64,000 bases of DNA from Branchiostoma floridae. Taxonomy: Eukaryota > Chordata > Leptocardii > Amphioxiformes > Branchiostomatidae. Shown piece by piece: positions 1-12,300 of this stretch. A model generated the notes under the pieces. The model was not told the origin of the DNA. It searched no databases and worked only from the letters and a program-made list of their open reading frames with translations. The stretch covers positions 19,828,789 to 19,892,788 of the forward strand of contig NC_049981.1 in assembly GCF_000003815.2 (NCBI RefSeq), in the 5' to 3' direction. A program made the translations under genes and the position numbers. Numbering within the stretch: position 1 is the first letter of the stretch; every line of letters begins with the position of its first letter.

Positions 1-900
1 TCCTGATCGCCCAATCACATAGCAAAATTCAACCTACTCATGAATACACCTCCCTTAGTAACGTAAAATCTCGACAGGACAAGAACTGTACTAATCTTTA
101 TTGTAGAAAGTCTCTGTTCCATCCGTATAAACTTGCCTTGATAGCCGGGAAAGCTTCGACATTGGCACAGGCTGTCACTTTTTTTTACCGACACCTGTAG
201 TAATTGGCACTCAGGTCTATCCGTATTCCGTATAAACCTCCCTCGTAACGAAAAGCCTCTACATTGTAGTCTGGTATGTAAAAACAACCTCAAAAGTACA
301 GTAATCCATTAAATGTGTTAAATTTACTGCCATATCACCGACTTAGGTGATCATATGTGCAACAACAATACACTATTAGTATGGTTGACCCGGAAGCAGT
401 TGATCCTTGTCCTATATCCCGGTATATCGGAAAACCCCATGCAGTGCGTAACTCGTCCCGAAAACAATAGCGAAACGCACCACTGAAACCCTGAAAATTG
501 GTCAACTTTCAGGCGTAATTACATGACTTCTAACTGCGGTCTAGCTTTCAAAAATAGTTCCTCGTGATTTATCAACCCCTTCCAAGAACGGGGAACCATT
601 TTTTAGGCTGATATAACGCATCGCGGCTTTACTATACCGTTTTCTTTGAGATCTACCGTAAGAAGTCAATACGGCTACGTACAGTGTGCCCGCTTATAGC
701 CACCACAGAGTAGTGACCATTGGATGTACCCCTTTCAGCATAGTTCTGGGCAGTCAGACTTGACCTCTTTTCAACTGCTGCTCATCTCTATTCCTTGGTT
801 TATGAAACATACATTGAAACTATAATTCTGTTGCAAATTGTGGAAATTGATGGTCATATATGTCCTTTACTTCACATTCAAAACCATACAAAGGTATCAA
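1..900. other. CpG-retaining segment, no gene recognised
   Basis: The first ~770 bases are richer in CpG and more balanced in composition than the AT-rich DNA that follows. Short reading frames exist on both strands, but none resembles a known protein or has convincing splice context. It could be the 5' end of a neighbouring gene lying to the left, or an old transposon. I cannot tell which. Confidence 0.3.
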
Positions 901-3900
901 AAAATTTACACCAGTAAGATAAATTTAAAATTTAGACTAACGAAGACCACATTCAGAAATCAATGAGCAGTTCATGCAAAAGCCTTTATTGGTTTTGCTC
1001 ATTAACATGGTGGGTAACGAATATGTGATACATTCACCTCGTTGAGATAAGCAGAGTGAAGAAACAGACATCTATTCACAGGATAGGTACATACTGTAGT
1101 GACCACAGTACAGAAAAGGATGATATTGAGCTATCACATATTAGACACATAAAAGGAAATCCTAAACCTTTAATGCATCAAGAACTTCAAATGTAACATT
1201 GTAAACTTTGTGTGTATTACCTTGTAACACTACGGCTTTTTACTATCACAGATGAAGTCTTTGAATACCTTAGTACTGTTGCAACTGTCATATCTACGAG
1301 TATGTAATCATGTCTACATACAGACAAGCTCTGCGCATTACAGCATTACTGTGAAACAACTGGTATATCATCAAGTATTGAACAACATTCCACAAAATGT
1401 TAAGGAATCTTCTAACCCCAGTATCAATTTTGTTCNNNNNNNNNNNNNNNNNNNNNNNNNNNNNNNNNNNNNNNNNNNNNNNNNNNNNNNNNNNNNNNNN
1501 NNNNNNNNNNNNNNNNNNNNNNNNNNNNNNNNNNNTGATTGAAACTTTGTATGCAAACATATCCCAACTCTTGGGTGATAACATTTCTACCAGTTTCAAC
1601 CATGGCCTGTATTTTGCCTTGATGAGATGAGCACTAAATGTTTTGCATTCTGTGCCTGGAACATCATGACGACAGTGCTTACTTTTGTTTCTCAGTGTAA
1701 GAGATGTCATGACCCATGATATTACATGTATCATATTAAAACTTAAGTAAAAGGTGATTGCCATTACAGTATCTGCCATAATTGGTAGTAATCTGATACA
1801 AGCAAGAGTTGAACATTCTAATAGTTTTAGCATTCTGCAATGTCACTTTAAAAACTGTATCACATTGCAAATTATTTACTGTGGTTGGAGCATATTTCAG
1901 TGTGATTTGAGTCCAGTATCTTGTATCAATGAAGAAGAATACTAGTTTTGTACACAATAACACCAAAGTCAATATGTTTATCCACAAAATGGTGATGGAC
2001 CTACACGTACTGACATGTCAAGCCTTACATATGCAGTAGCAAGCTGAAGCAGGTGATTACATTTCCTAAAGAACAATGTCTGTCCTTACTGATAGTGACC
2101 AGTGACATGACAGCAGTGTATAATTAACAACTATAGCAGTGTAAGACCACAGAGCCATAATGAATAACAATGACTAGTACACTTGACATTATACACTGCC
2201 AGCTCACACTGTAGCACCGTGCAATTCTTGAACTAGGCAAAATGCACAAACATGTAATGTACATGATTTAAGACGCAGGAAAGATACCATGCAGCGTTCT
2301 CATGTAAAAGGGACATGGCCTGGCCACCTTGTAGTCAAACTTCTTTCAGACCAAATTCTATTCAACTCGTAAACTTGCCAAAGACTTTGAAAATCCCTGG
2401 TGCCCAGTCACCTGGTACCGTCACCATGCAATCATTCATTGCATGGCTAGCCAAAATGAAGTGTGGAAGGCCAAGACAGCCATCTCAGTGCCATCATAAT
2501 TTTCTGCCAATCATGCCTCATATTATGCTTTTCTAACAATCTTCTTTTTTTTACCTCTGGAGTGTATAAATAGTAGTGAAGACATAATCTTCAACCTTAC
2601 AATGGTATAACACTGGCCACTTCCAATTGAAATAAAAAAAACTTGGTGATGTTGAGGAGCTTGGGAATTATTTTCAGAATTTTTTTTTAAATCCAGAGAT
2701 GCACATCAATTCAAAGAGCATGCCTTCACTTGCGTAATGGTACCTTTGTTTCTGCCATAGCCATGTTTATGTTGGATGTAAAAATTGCAACTTCAAATTT
2801 TGCACTGTCAGTCCTACTTTGAAGCGACTGGTGTTGAGTGGTAAGCAACTGTTCTGGAGTTGTATTACAGCATGACATGACAAAATCCAACTAGTCTTTA
2901 GGCTTTACAAAATACACCGTTTGAGGCAGGCTGTGTTCAGTGAATGCTTTCACAATGTTATGTTTGAATTGCATTGAGAAATAATATGCTACCTATTAGG
3001 ACCATTGTGACAAAAGCTGTTCTTTTCAAAACTGTGAAACAAAATTCAATAGAAATTACAAAAAGTACATTATTTTTTTACCAATATACTCAATAGTTAC
3101 TTTATATCTGTCTCAGATATACATGTTATCACATATGCAAAATGACAGCACAATACTCTACCATCTACTGAGACCTGTACCTGGTGATTTAAAGGAAATT
3201 TCAGGTGTACGTAAAACAAATATGAGTTAGCTAGTCTACATAGGAGCTGGCTATAATACAAGTGCCAGGAGGCTTTTGTTCATATCAGTAACACAAGTAT
3301 AATGCAAATTTTAGATATCATATAATATTGCTAACACTTTCTTACAATCAAGTCAACAATATTATTTAACATAATATATCAATACAGAAGTATGGACACA
3401 ACATTATCAAAACATAAATGTACATAATTTCTACTCATCTTTCAGCAGGGAGCTTTTGGAAAGTATGATCAAAAATAACTTTTGCAGAAAGTGAAATGCA
3501 GAAAACAAAATTTGTTCTCAACTTACAAAAGATGACCTTATACAATTTGTGGTATATCTGTACCACAACAAAACGTAAACCATCAGGAACTAATGCATGA
3601 TATGATACCGCTTGTAAATTTATTACAATACATAATCCCAATGGCAGGACAAGAGCAAAAACTGTTTTCACCTATGTCACAAAAGTCAAGTGCAGATCCC
3701 ATGGTAAGTTTATCTTGCCAAAATTCCACTTCATCAACATTCCTGGTTTTCAAGTCCACTGCATTAAATTTTTTTCCATACATTTAGGTCAAAATAAGAT
3801 CCCATTCATTCAGCATATGCCATCCATCTCAGATAGTAAGGTAGAAGAAAATGCAAAATTTTCAAAAAAGCAAGATATGCATATAAAACACAGACCTAAA

Positions 3901-4549
3901 AAAAGTTTTTAACATGGGCTCTGCCAGTGCATTTCCAATATTTTATCATGTGGCTATCTCACTGTAGATTGTAGAGGATTTATAACTGAGATGTTTACCA
4001 CCCATCGCAGGTACATGTATCTGGGTAATTAACCACCATTGAAAATAGTGTATATTTCTAACAATTGCCAAGATTTCCTTCCAAAAGAAAGGGAACCTTG
4101 TGTACCAGTAGAACAGTGTACATGTAGTTATGTTGCCTTGTAGTAAAACCTGCTGTGGCAAGGCAGCTTTGACTATGTGATAGTTGTAGATCTGCACAAT
4201 GAACCACTGAACTTTGCTGCACTGGCTTCTCAAGTCTCAACTACATTCTAAAACATCTGTCTCTACTTTCTCCCAATTAACCCTCCTAACTACATTTACG
4301 ACTAAGCTATTCTCATTCAATTCTGCACAGTATCTTACCTTTTTTTCTTTTCACAGAACCAATTAGTACATGTACACAAAAAATAAAATCCTACCCTCCA
4401 CCTTTCTTCGCTTGGCAGTTTGTTAGTCCAACTTTTTACCTGTCACTTTTTTTTTGCATGGAACGTTTTAACATCATGTTAGCCTCCAAGTTTCTTCTTT
4501 GTTTGTTTTTGCCTTTTCTATGTATATTTTAATCTATTACCAGTGCTGC
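901..4549. other. AT-rich non-coding stretch, probably the 3' side of CRK
   Basis: No supported coding region is seen. The DNA is AT-rich with frequent stops on both strands. The part nearest 4550 should include the CRK 3' UTR, since CRK is on the minus strand and ends at 4550. No clear poly(A) signal position can be assigned. Confidence 0.4.
1436..1535. other. Assembly gap (100 N)
   Basis: A run of exactly 100 N is a placeholder of unknown true length. Reading frames drawn across it are artefacts. Confidence 0.98.
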
Positions 4550-5485
4550 TTAGCTCCAAGATGAATCATTTTCCTCAGGATTACTAGGGTCGATAATCTT
4601 AACGTGATTGAAGGGGAAATGTCCCGTTTTCCCCTTGAGTTCTCCCTCCCATTGCCCGCTGGCATTGATCTTGGTTACTCGGATTATGTCGCCTACTTCC
4701 AGCGTCAATGCCGTTGTGTCGTAAGGACTGGGGATTTTCTGTTGTATGACGCGCGCGTACACTGGGCCATTCTGTGGGTTGGGCAGGGGGTGGGGTGTGG
4801 AGGCTGATGTGGCAGATGCTGTAGAAGACGATCCTGATTCACTTCTTATGCCAGCTGCCTGTGGGTCATGGTAGCCGGGCGGGGAGTGGGGCTGCTGGGG
4901 ATGAGATGGGGCAGCGCCTGTAGTGGTTGAACCAGGTGGGAGTACCTGGACGTACGGAACGGGAATCGAACCCTCTCTGCCGTCCTTGTTGCGTACAGTC
5001 CACCACTGGTCTTCATCCTTTCTAACGACAACCAGTATTTCGTTTTTCTTGAAGGGCAAGTCCTCTGGATCGTTTCCGTCAAAATCGTAGAGCGCTCGAA
5101 CGCGTTCCTCCATTACACTGGGAGTATGTGCGGGAGCTAGAGCCTGGGCCTGGGGTTCTGGCGGTCCTCCAGCCGGCCGCTGCGCTGGAACAATCAACGT
5201 GGTCGTGTCAAGGTAGTGTATCTTGTAGAACTCGATCAAAGCCGGCAGGTCATCGAAATCCTGGTCACCAATCCGGAAGCCCTTCTGCAGTCTGTTGATG
5301 ATATAGTGGCTGACTTTGCTGTTTTCACTGACAGAGAGCACGAAGTCCCCGGGACAGCTGGAACTGTCGCGTACCAGGAACGTCCCGTGCATCTTCCCCT
5401 GCAGTAAGTCCTGTGTGGGAACACGGGGAATAGGCCCAAAGTACCACTGTCCCATGTCACGGGGGTTGAAGTTGGATGCTGCCAT
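4550..5485 (-). CDS. CRK: CRK/CRKL-type adaptor protein (SH2-SH3-SH3)
   Basis: This is a complete 311-residue adaptor coding region on one exon. Seen: an SH2 domain at about residues 13-118 with the FLVRD phosphotyrosine-pocket motif (Arg39); a first SH3 at about 126-182 ([15 protein letters not shown] and the WW pair at 161-162); a Ser/Pro/Thr-rich linker at about 184-235; and a second SH3 at about 240-298 ([16 protein letters not shown]). The CRK family (vertebrate CRKII is about 304 residues) links phosphotyrosine scaffolds such as p130Cas and paxillin to C3G and DOCK180 in the cytoplasm. The start chosen is the ATG at 5483-5485, because the open frame upstream lies in an intron that ends with a splice acceptor at 5501-5502. 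The linker lacks the YAQP site known from vertebrate CRKII but has YHDP at Tyr205, another YxxP motif. CRK and CRKL cannot be separated here; this is probably the single invertebrate orthologue. Confidence 0.95.
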   Translation of the reverse strand: MAASNFNPRDMGQWYFGPIPRVPTQDLLQGKMHGTFLVRDSSSCPGDFVLSVSENSKVSHYIINRLQKGFRIGDQDFDDLPALIEFYKIHYLDTTTLIVPAQRPAGGPPEPQAQALAPAHTPSVMEERVRALYDFDGNDPEDLPFKKNEILVVVRKDEDQWWTVRNKDGREGSIPVPYVQVLPPGSTTTGAAPSHPQQPHSPPGYHDPQAAGIRSESGSSSTASATSASTPHPLPNPQNGPVYARVIQQKIPSPYDTTALTLEVGDIIRVTKINASGQWEGELKGKTGHFPFNHVKIIDPSNPEENDSSWS

Positions 5486-5500
5486 CGTAATTGGTTTCTG
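5486..5500 (-). other. CRK: CRK 5' UTR piece and splice acceptor
   Basis: On the minus strand a pyrimidine-rich tract ending in TTTTTCTACACAG precedes 15 nt of 5' UTR and the ATG. The coding exon is therefore preceded by an intron within the 5' UTR. The non-coding first exon is expected near the CpG-retaining region around 8640-9250, but I could not place its donor securely. Confidence 0.7.
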
Positions 5501-5646
5501 CTGTGTAGAAAAAGTAGGAGGACAAAAAATAAAAGTCATTATCAGCATAACAGATCCTTGAATAAAAGTAACACATTTGTTTAGAGGAAAGATTAGGCAA
5601 TGAGTGTGTGACCCTGTATAAAGAAAACAGAAATAAAACCTCCAAG

Positions 5647-5774
5647 CATAAGATAGGATCATGAAGCTGGTTGCGAAGCGGTCAGCTCGTCAAAGAGTTC
5701 ACCCTGTAGGTGGCAAATGAAACTCCTCGACAAGACATAACTCCACGTGGCCAGCTTTATGACACTATCTTATG
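5647..5774. mobile_element. Small MITE-like element with ~24-bp terminal inverted repeats
   Basis: The ends begin CATAAGATAG (left) and close CTATCTTATG (right). The inverted match continues through the CATGAAGCTGG / CCAGCTTTATG segments. The interior (~80 bp) has no coding capacity. It lies in the CRK 5' intron. Confidence 0.55.
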
Positions 5775-6206
5775 ACACTGTAGGTTCTGCTTACAAAGAA
5801 CCATGTTGATATTTACATCCAGTGATTCTCCCACCCATCGCAAATGTTCATAGCTGATTGCTTCAGTTTAACTTCTACCCCCCAAACACAGGAAGACCCG
5901 ACATCCCCTTACAAACAGGACCAATCATTGGTACAGGACAGCCCTTCCAGATAAGAACCAACAACATCCTTTCCTCTGGGACACAGCTGTTTTCATCTAC
6001 TCAACAACTGCACTGATAAACTCCTCCCAGAGGGCAGCCCTTTTAACTTATTTTGAATTTTTCAGTTTCACAGGTCACCACAAGACACCCCCCAACTCAC
6101 TGACAGTCACCTCAAGAAGCTTTTGTAGTTGCGATCAACTCCTGGTAAAACTTTCAAACAGGGATACAGACCACTGACAGGTATTCAAGATTGAGGTATG
6201 AAAAGG

Positions 6207-6318
6207 ATAGCCTGGGTACCATCCGTATTCTACTGGGGCTCCTTACACTCGGTACCCTTTTTTTAAGGGGTAGCGAGTGTAAGGAGCCCCGGTAGAATAC
6301 GGATGGTACCCAGGCTAT
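6207..6318. mobile_element. 112-bp foldback MITE with 45-bp arms
   Basis: Arms at 6207-6251 and 6274-6318 are reverse complements with one mismatch (44/45). The loop is only 22 bp and itself partly pairs. A 7-bp direct repeat, GAAAAGG, flanks it at 6200-6206 and 6319-6325, as expected for a target-site duplication. It is intronic to CRK. Confidence 0.8.
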
Positions 6319-6325
6319 GAAAAGG

Positions 6326-8639
6326 GTTCTCATGAGTAAAAGTAAAATGTCTTCTCAAGCTACACCTGACATCATTTATGCCTGTCAATTGTTGGAAACT
6401 GATTCAGTTCTTTATGTTCTCAAAAGAGTCCAAAAAAACCTCAATGTTCACGCAAAAATGCAGTAATGCAGCTTCAAGAATGTCTGCATCTCAAGGCATG
6501 TATATACCTCTAAAATTTGCTTTAATAGACCATTATAAAGACATGCCTTCTGGGAAATTTACAAAGTGCATCTGGACTATCAACTTAAGTGCAGTCACTG
6601 GCAAAGTACATTGTTAGATTATGTTAATTCTGATACATGGCACCACTAGGAGTAGTTAAGAACAAAGAAAGTGAATCAGGTAGGTATGACATCACGACAG
6701 ATGAACTTGCAGTGCAAGAACAAAAGTGAATCAGGAGAATATTCCCATTGCCAAACCACCCATTCTACAAACTTGACCTCTCTAGCTGTTACAGCAGCTG
6801 TTACTCCAAAACATTGGATTGTAAGAAAGAATGCAGTATCAATGCCATTTTATACCATACATTGAAAATATACCTAGAAATCAAATTTCAAATAAAAAAA
6901 ATCCATATTCTGTTTTCTAATTCCAGTAGCTTAAACTATAGCTTGATGTCTTCTAAAAAAAAAACAGATAACAGCAATATCTTTTATACTTTATGAAGGA
7001 TAGACATCAAGGTGGACAATATTTCAAATACAATCTCTTCATCTAGATAAAATTCCTTCCAAACATTTTTGACGGACATCCATCACTCTTCTTCAGTGTC
7101 AATCAAACCGGAAAAGAGTAATGGATGTCATTCCAAAGGCCTTCTATTATTTTTCCACTGTTTTATTATCTTCATCTAAGTGATTACAGACAAAGGGGAA
7201 AAAAAGACATCGTATACTACTATTCTAAATGAAAACATTCCAGAAGGCCATTTCTTCTCCATACAGATACTGCAAATGTTTCCAGTTTTCAGCTGTCGGG
7301 AAAGTCTGTGACCCATGAGGACCTACCACACAACTGGCAGTGTAATTTGCAACAATAAAGACCTACAACTTGACCTTGCATCTAACCTCTTCAGGAAGCC
7401 CTCTGGTCAATGGCAAATGGCAATTTCACTACCTCATCAAGGGACATGAATCCTCAATTTTTATGTGAAATTTGATTAGTGCTTCCTAATGATATATGAC
7501 TAAGACCAATGAGGCATGTAAGTGAATTATGGTTCCTAATTGTTTGATATTGTCTGCTTCTTTTCTCTAGAGCTCAGACATGAAAGAATCTGTTTTCAAT
7601 TTACATGGACAGGGCTTGAGAGGCAGGGTTGCAAAGAGGGCTAACTCGTAACTGAAAAATCAACCATGTCACCAAGCCTACCTGTGATTTTTAAGTAAGT
7701 AGTTGCTGACAATGCGTTTGACACAATAATGGTTTGCTAATAAGGCATTTGAGACAATAATGGGTTGCTCATAATGCAACATGTGTCTATGATCTGGTTG
7801 CCTCAAAAGTGAACCAAAATCTATTTACACAAGGGTGCTGGGTCAGCAGTGTTACATCCAACTATGCATTGAGTCAATCAGAATTTTAAAAATTTTCATT
7901 TTTTTTTAATAAAGAACATTTTTTGTACCCATCAGCAGTCTTCAAAGATCATAAAGACTGTTTGATCTTTCCAAACTAAGATGTAACTTAAATGTGTCAT
8001 TAGTTTGCATGTGAGTCACTGACTCAGATTCACAGAAACTGACACCTGTCTTGTTGAGGAACAGAAACTGAAGAAACAAAAACTGAAAACTTTAGAAGAT
8101 GACTATTACTACCTGGTTATGCTGTGTAGTAACTTGACACATGGCAGGAAAACATTCACACTGATAGTTCTATGGACTAGAACTAGAACTGACAAGGAAA
8201 GTGCATACTTAGTATGGGGGAAATGTCTTGATATCAGAAGGCAGAAGTAGTAATATATGGCTCGAAATCAAAACTAGTTAGATACTCCCCCAGCTCATGA
8301 TGTCCATGGAATTGTTGACTCATTCACTTTTCTTTTCCTACTTAGTTAATTATTATCCATAAGAACAGAGTCAATGTAACCACAGCAGAAATATCTCCTA
8401 CATACAATGTAACACCCAGGAAGTGAGACATTGTTAGTAAGTATCCGGCCTAGAAAATAAAAGAGAAGCTAAAGGGAAAGCATCCTTCAATGCTTCACAT
8501 TTCTGCACATAATTCAATAAGAAACTTAAGTCAACAAATTACATCTAATGTTGTCATAAAAGTAGATCTTTTGTCTTTTAAGTGACTTGATCTATAAATT
8601 TTACAACGTTATCCACACATTTGCAAATGCCTTAGTTGG
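6326..8639. other. CRK 5' intron, nothing else recognised
   Basis: AT-rich DNA without a convincing coding region on either strand. A few homopolymer runs are present (for example near 6955 and 7900). It is interpreted as intron between the CRK coding exon and its upstream non-coding exon. Confidence 0.45.
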
Positions 8640-9298
8640 ACAGTGCCCAGGTTGAATAGTTTCTGTTATCATGTCTTAAATAGTCGTGGTGATGTTGTTG
8701 GCTACTTGGAGGATGCACAGAGGTCAGTATGGAGGCTGGGTTGATGGTATGAGCAGAAAACGTGACAAAACTGCGGACAAACTGTGGACAGAGAAAATAT
8801 GGCGAAACGTGCCAACCTCTCCCCCTCCCTCCCTCAAACACGCACAGGAAGCCATTACCACGGAACTGTCGACACCAAATACAGAAAATTAAGCACACAG
8901 TACACTAACACTAGAGAACGCACTAGGTTTGTAGGACAGGGGGCGTACAACGTTCCAAGAATTCTATGAAATCGATATTTTTGCCTCCTTTGGCGTCGTT
9001 TTGCCCAACCCTCCGGCTAAAAAATCTTGTGGTCCCCACCTCTCAACGGCTAGTCCTACGCGCTAACCCTTGTCGCTACGGACATCGCAGAACACGGCGT
9101 CTATACGGCTCCCACGCGGCCTCAGGCGTCTGTAGAGTCGGTGTGAGTGGAAGAAGGTGGAAAAGGTGTCTCAGAAGACGTGAAATTTGCCATGATTTTC
9201 AGCAGGAAGTTCCGACAAGTCCAACATGTCCTCCCGCTAATTATGGCCAATCTTCCCGGCATGCAGCGGGCTGCACAGGCGCGCTCGGCCCACCAAAC
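8640..9298. promoter_or_regulatory. Probable bidirectional promoter of CRK (-) and XRCC2 (+)
   Basis: This interval retains many CpGs, unlike the DNA on its left. It lies between the CRK transcription unit on the minus strand and the XRCC2 start codon at 9299. A CCAAT motif sits at 9247-9251, about 50 bp upstream of the XRCC2 ATG. No TATA box is evident. Head-to-head housekeeping genes commonly share such promoters. The exact start sites cannot be read from the sequence. Confidence 0.5.
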
Positions 9299-9328
9299 AT
9301 GGCCGCCTCCAGGGAGAGTGGAGCACAG
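9299..9328 (+). CDS. XRCC2: XRCC2 coding exon 1
   Basis: ATG plus nine codons (MAASRESGAQ), followed by the donor GTTTGT. It ends in phase 0, matching the phase of the acceptor at 16838-16839. Supported by similarity of RESGAQ to the human N-terminus just before LLARL. Confidence 0.8.
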
Positions 9329-12300
9329 GTTTGTCAAAATCCGACTTTTTTTGCTATTTTCTGGAGCAAATTTTGACAAATATGCGAATATTTTATGAAA
9401 AAGATAAGACGAACTAACGTTTGGAATGAGCGCATTGGACTGACACCCTATTCGCCCTGTTCTTTTTTAGTTCTAATCTTGACTGTGTGTTTGTTTTCAT
9501 TTTTCCTCACCCCCACACCAATCCATCTAGCCTTTCTAGGTCAAATTCCTCCTAGGTAACACTATTTAACACGGTTTTACAGACTTTCTACGAAATATCT
9601 GTCCACAAGTACGCTCCCTCGCCCACACATATTTAACCTTACTCTGAATTGCAAGGCCATTGGGATCATCATCATCATCATGGGTTACCCCCATATAACC
9701 CCGCAAGGGGCAAAGTAGGGGGGGAGCTGAGGTCCCGGGTTAGGGCGGGCAGCCCTCCTGCCTGGCGCGGAAGCTCTCAACTGTGGGAGCACTTACTACC
9801 GCACCAGGCAGGGAATTCCACTCCGGAATTGTTCTAGGAAAATATGAGTACTTGTATGTGTCTGTTCTTGCAAAGATTGGTTTGTACTTATGTTGATGGC
9901 TGCCTCGGGTTCGCCCTTGGGTCGGAATCAGTAGGTTCTGTGTGTCTATGTTAATCTTGTTGTTAACTAACTTATAAAAGAAGGTGAGGCGGGCGTTCCT
10001 CCTCCTTTCGGAGAGAGGACGCCACTGCAGGTCATTGAGCATTTGTGTCACGCTGCTAGTCTGCCGGTAGTCATTGAGGGTCACTCGGGCTGCCCTGCGC
10101 TGGACGGCCTCCACCGCCTGTATCCCTTTGTTGGTGTACGGGTCCCAGACGGTGGCACTATATTCCAAGTGGGGCCGTACCAGCGCTTTGTAACAAGTGG
10201 CCTTGACCCTGGATGGACAATGGGTCAAGTTGCGCCGAATGACCCCTAGGACCTTACCAGCTTTGCTAGTGGCGTGGTTGATATGGGTGTCCCACCGCAA
10301 ATCGTCGGACAGTTGTACTCCAAGATAGGGGTGGGACTTAACACCGGTGAGGGCTTCTCCACAGAGGGAGTACTGTGTTAAGATGGGGTGCTTCTACGGG
10401 GTGATATGGAGGATGTGGCATTTAGAGGGGTTGAACGACATAAGCCAACGATTTTGCCATTCTGTTAACGCATCGAGGTCAGACTGCAGATCTTGAGCGT
10501 CAGAAGGCTTGCTGATAGTTCGATAAATCAAGCAATCGTCAGCAAATAGCCGAACATGTGAGTCTACGGAATCGGGTAGGTCATTAATGTAGAGCAGGAA
10601 GAGCAGAGGGCCTAAAACAGTACCCTGCGGAACTCCAGAGGTGACCTTAACAGCTTTAGATGTTCCACCGTCAAAGACGACCGTCTGGGTTCTCTCCGTA
10701 AGGAAGGCCCTAAGCCAAGACTGAAGTAGGCCAGAAATGCCATAGTGCTCGAGCTTGCTCAGCAGACGTTCGTGAGGCACTGTATCGAATGCCTTGCTAA
10801 AGTCAAGCACCGCGGCATCGACCTGTTTGTTCTGGTCCATGTTTTTGGCCAGGTCTTGGAGGGTTAGCACCAGCTGGCTCTCGCAGGACAGACCCTTCCT
10901 GAAGCCGTGTTGCGCTGGGGACAGAATGCCATGAGTGTCTAGATGTTTCATCATGTGGCTGTGCACGATATGTTCGAGCACTTTACCACAGACCGATGTC
11001 AGAGACACCGGCCTATAGTTTGCAGGCAAGGTTCTGTCCCCCTTTTTGAAGATTGGAGCGATGTTAGCTGTTCTCCAATCTTCAGGAACATCTCCCGTGG
11101 ATATTGACTGGGAGAATATGACCTGTAATATTGGCGCAATTTGTTCGGCTACAGTCTTCAGGAGGCGAGGTGGTATTCCGTCTGGTCCTGTGGCCTTGCT
11201 GGGGTTAAGACAGGAGAGCTGTTTGGCTACCCCCTCCACTATGATGTTAAGGGAGGGGATAGTTGGAGCTTTGGGTTCACCAAGGGTAGGAACGGTGGTC
11301 TTATCCTCCCTGGTAAACACTGACTCAAACTGGGCCCCCAGTGCATTGGCTTTTTCTTTGGGGTCAGATGTTAGCACCCCCTGATGTCTTAGGGCCGACG
11401 CACCAGTAGAGTCTTGTCTGATGGATTTGACATAGCTCCAAAAGGCCTTGGGATTTTCCTCGATGTTAGACTCCAGATAGTTGGAGACGTAATCCCTGTG
11501 GGCCTTCCTAACTCTCTGCTTAACTCCCTTCCTACACCTCTTGAACTTTGCCCAGGCTTCACTGGAGTTGGACCTCCTAGCCTTGGAAAAAAGTTCAGAC
11601 CGCTTACGCATAGCTTTGCGAATCTGGGATGTTATCCAGGGTTTGCTGGATTGTGGCCTCACTTTTTTCCTGGGGACATGCTTATTGGCAGCACCACTAA
11701 CGGCTGCCTTAAACAGCTCCCAGTTTTCTGAGGCAGTATTGTGCTGAGCCTGGTCTGCGAACTCTCGGCTGTATGTTACCATATCCTGTTGGAGTGCATC
11801 GATGTTAGCTTTCCTCCACAAGTATATGAGCCGATCTTTTGTGTTTGATGTTTGGGGCTTTACTTGAACATCAATCAGCGGGATGTCATGATCGCTGAGA
11901 CCTGGCAAGATTTTGACTCTCTCCACTAAGGTGGAATTTGTGGTGAGAAACAAATCCAGGGTGTTCGAAGTTTGCCCCACTGTATGTGTTGGTTCGCAGA
12001 CCATTTGTTCCAGACCACAGTCGTTGGCAAGGCTGATGTAATTGCTAGTGAGAGTGGATGGATTCGAAGCGGTGGTATTAGCTTCAGGGTTCCAGGTCGC
12101 ATCCGGCAGGTTGAAGTCACCTGCTAGCCAGATGTGGGCATTGTTGTTATCAGCCCGCATTTGCAGCACTGATCTTTCTAGCGCTACAAAATCATCATGA
12201 CCAGCTGAGGGGGGGCGATAGTAGGCCCCTATGTAGATGGACTTACTGTTAGCCAGGTGGACCCGGACCCAAGTCAACTCGCAGGGACAGTCCGGGTCTG

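Noticed and set aside
1252-1833. Frames spanning the N run
   Set aside because: The frame is carried by unknown bases, so continuity is meaningless.
5486-5662. CRK protein extended upstream to an ATG at 5662
   Set aside because: The extra 59 residues have no CRK similarity and lie in sequence ending with a splice acceptor; the ATG at 5485 matches the family start.
8966-9398. Overlapping 83-136 codon frames around the XRCC2 start
   Set aside because: They run across the CpG-rich promoter and exon 1 in other frames; CpG-rich DNA has few stops.
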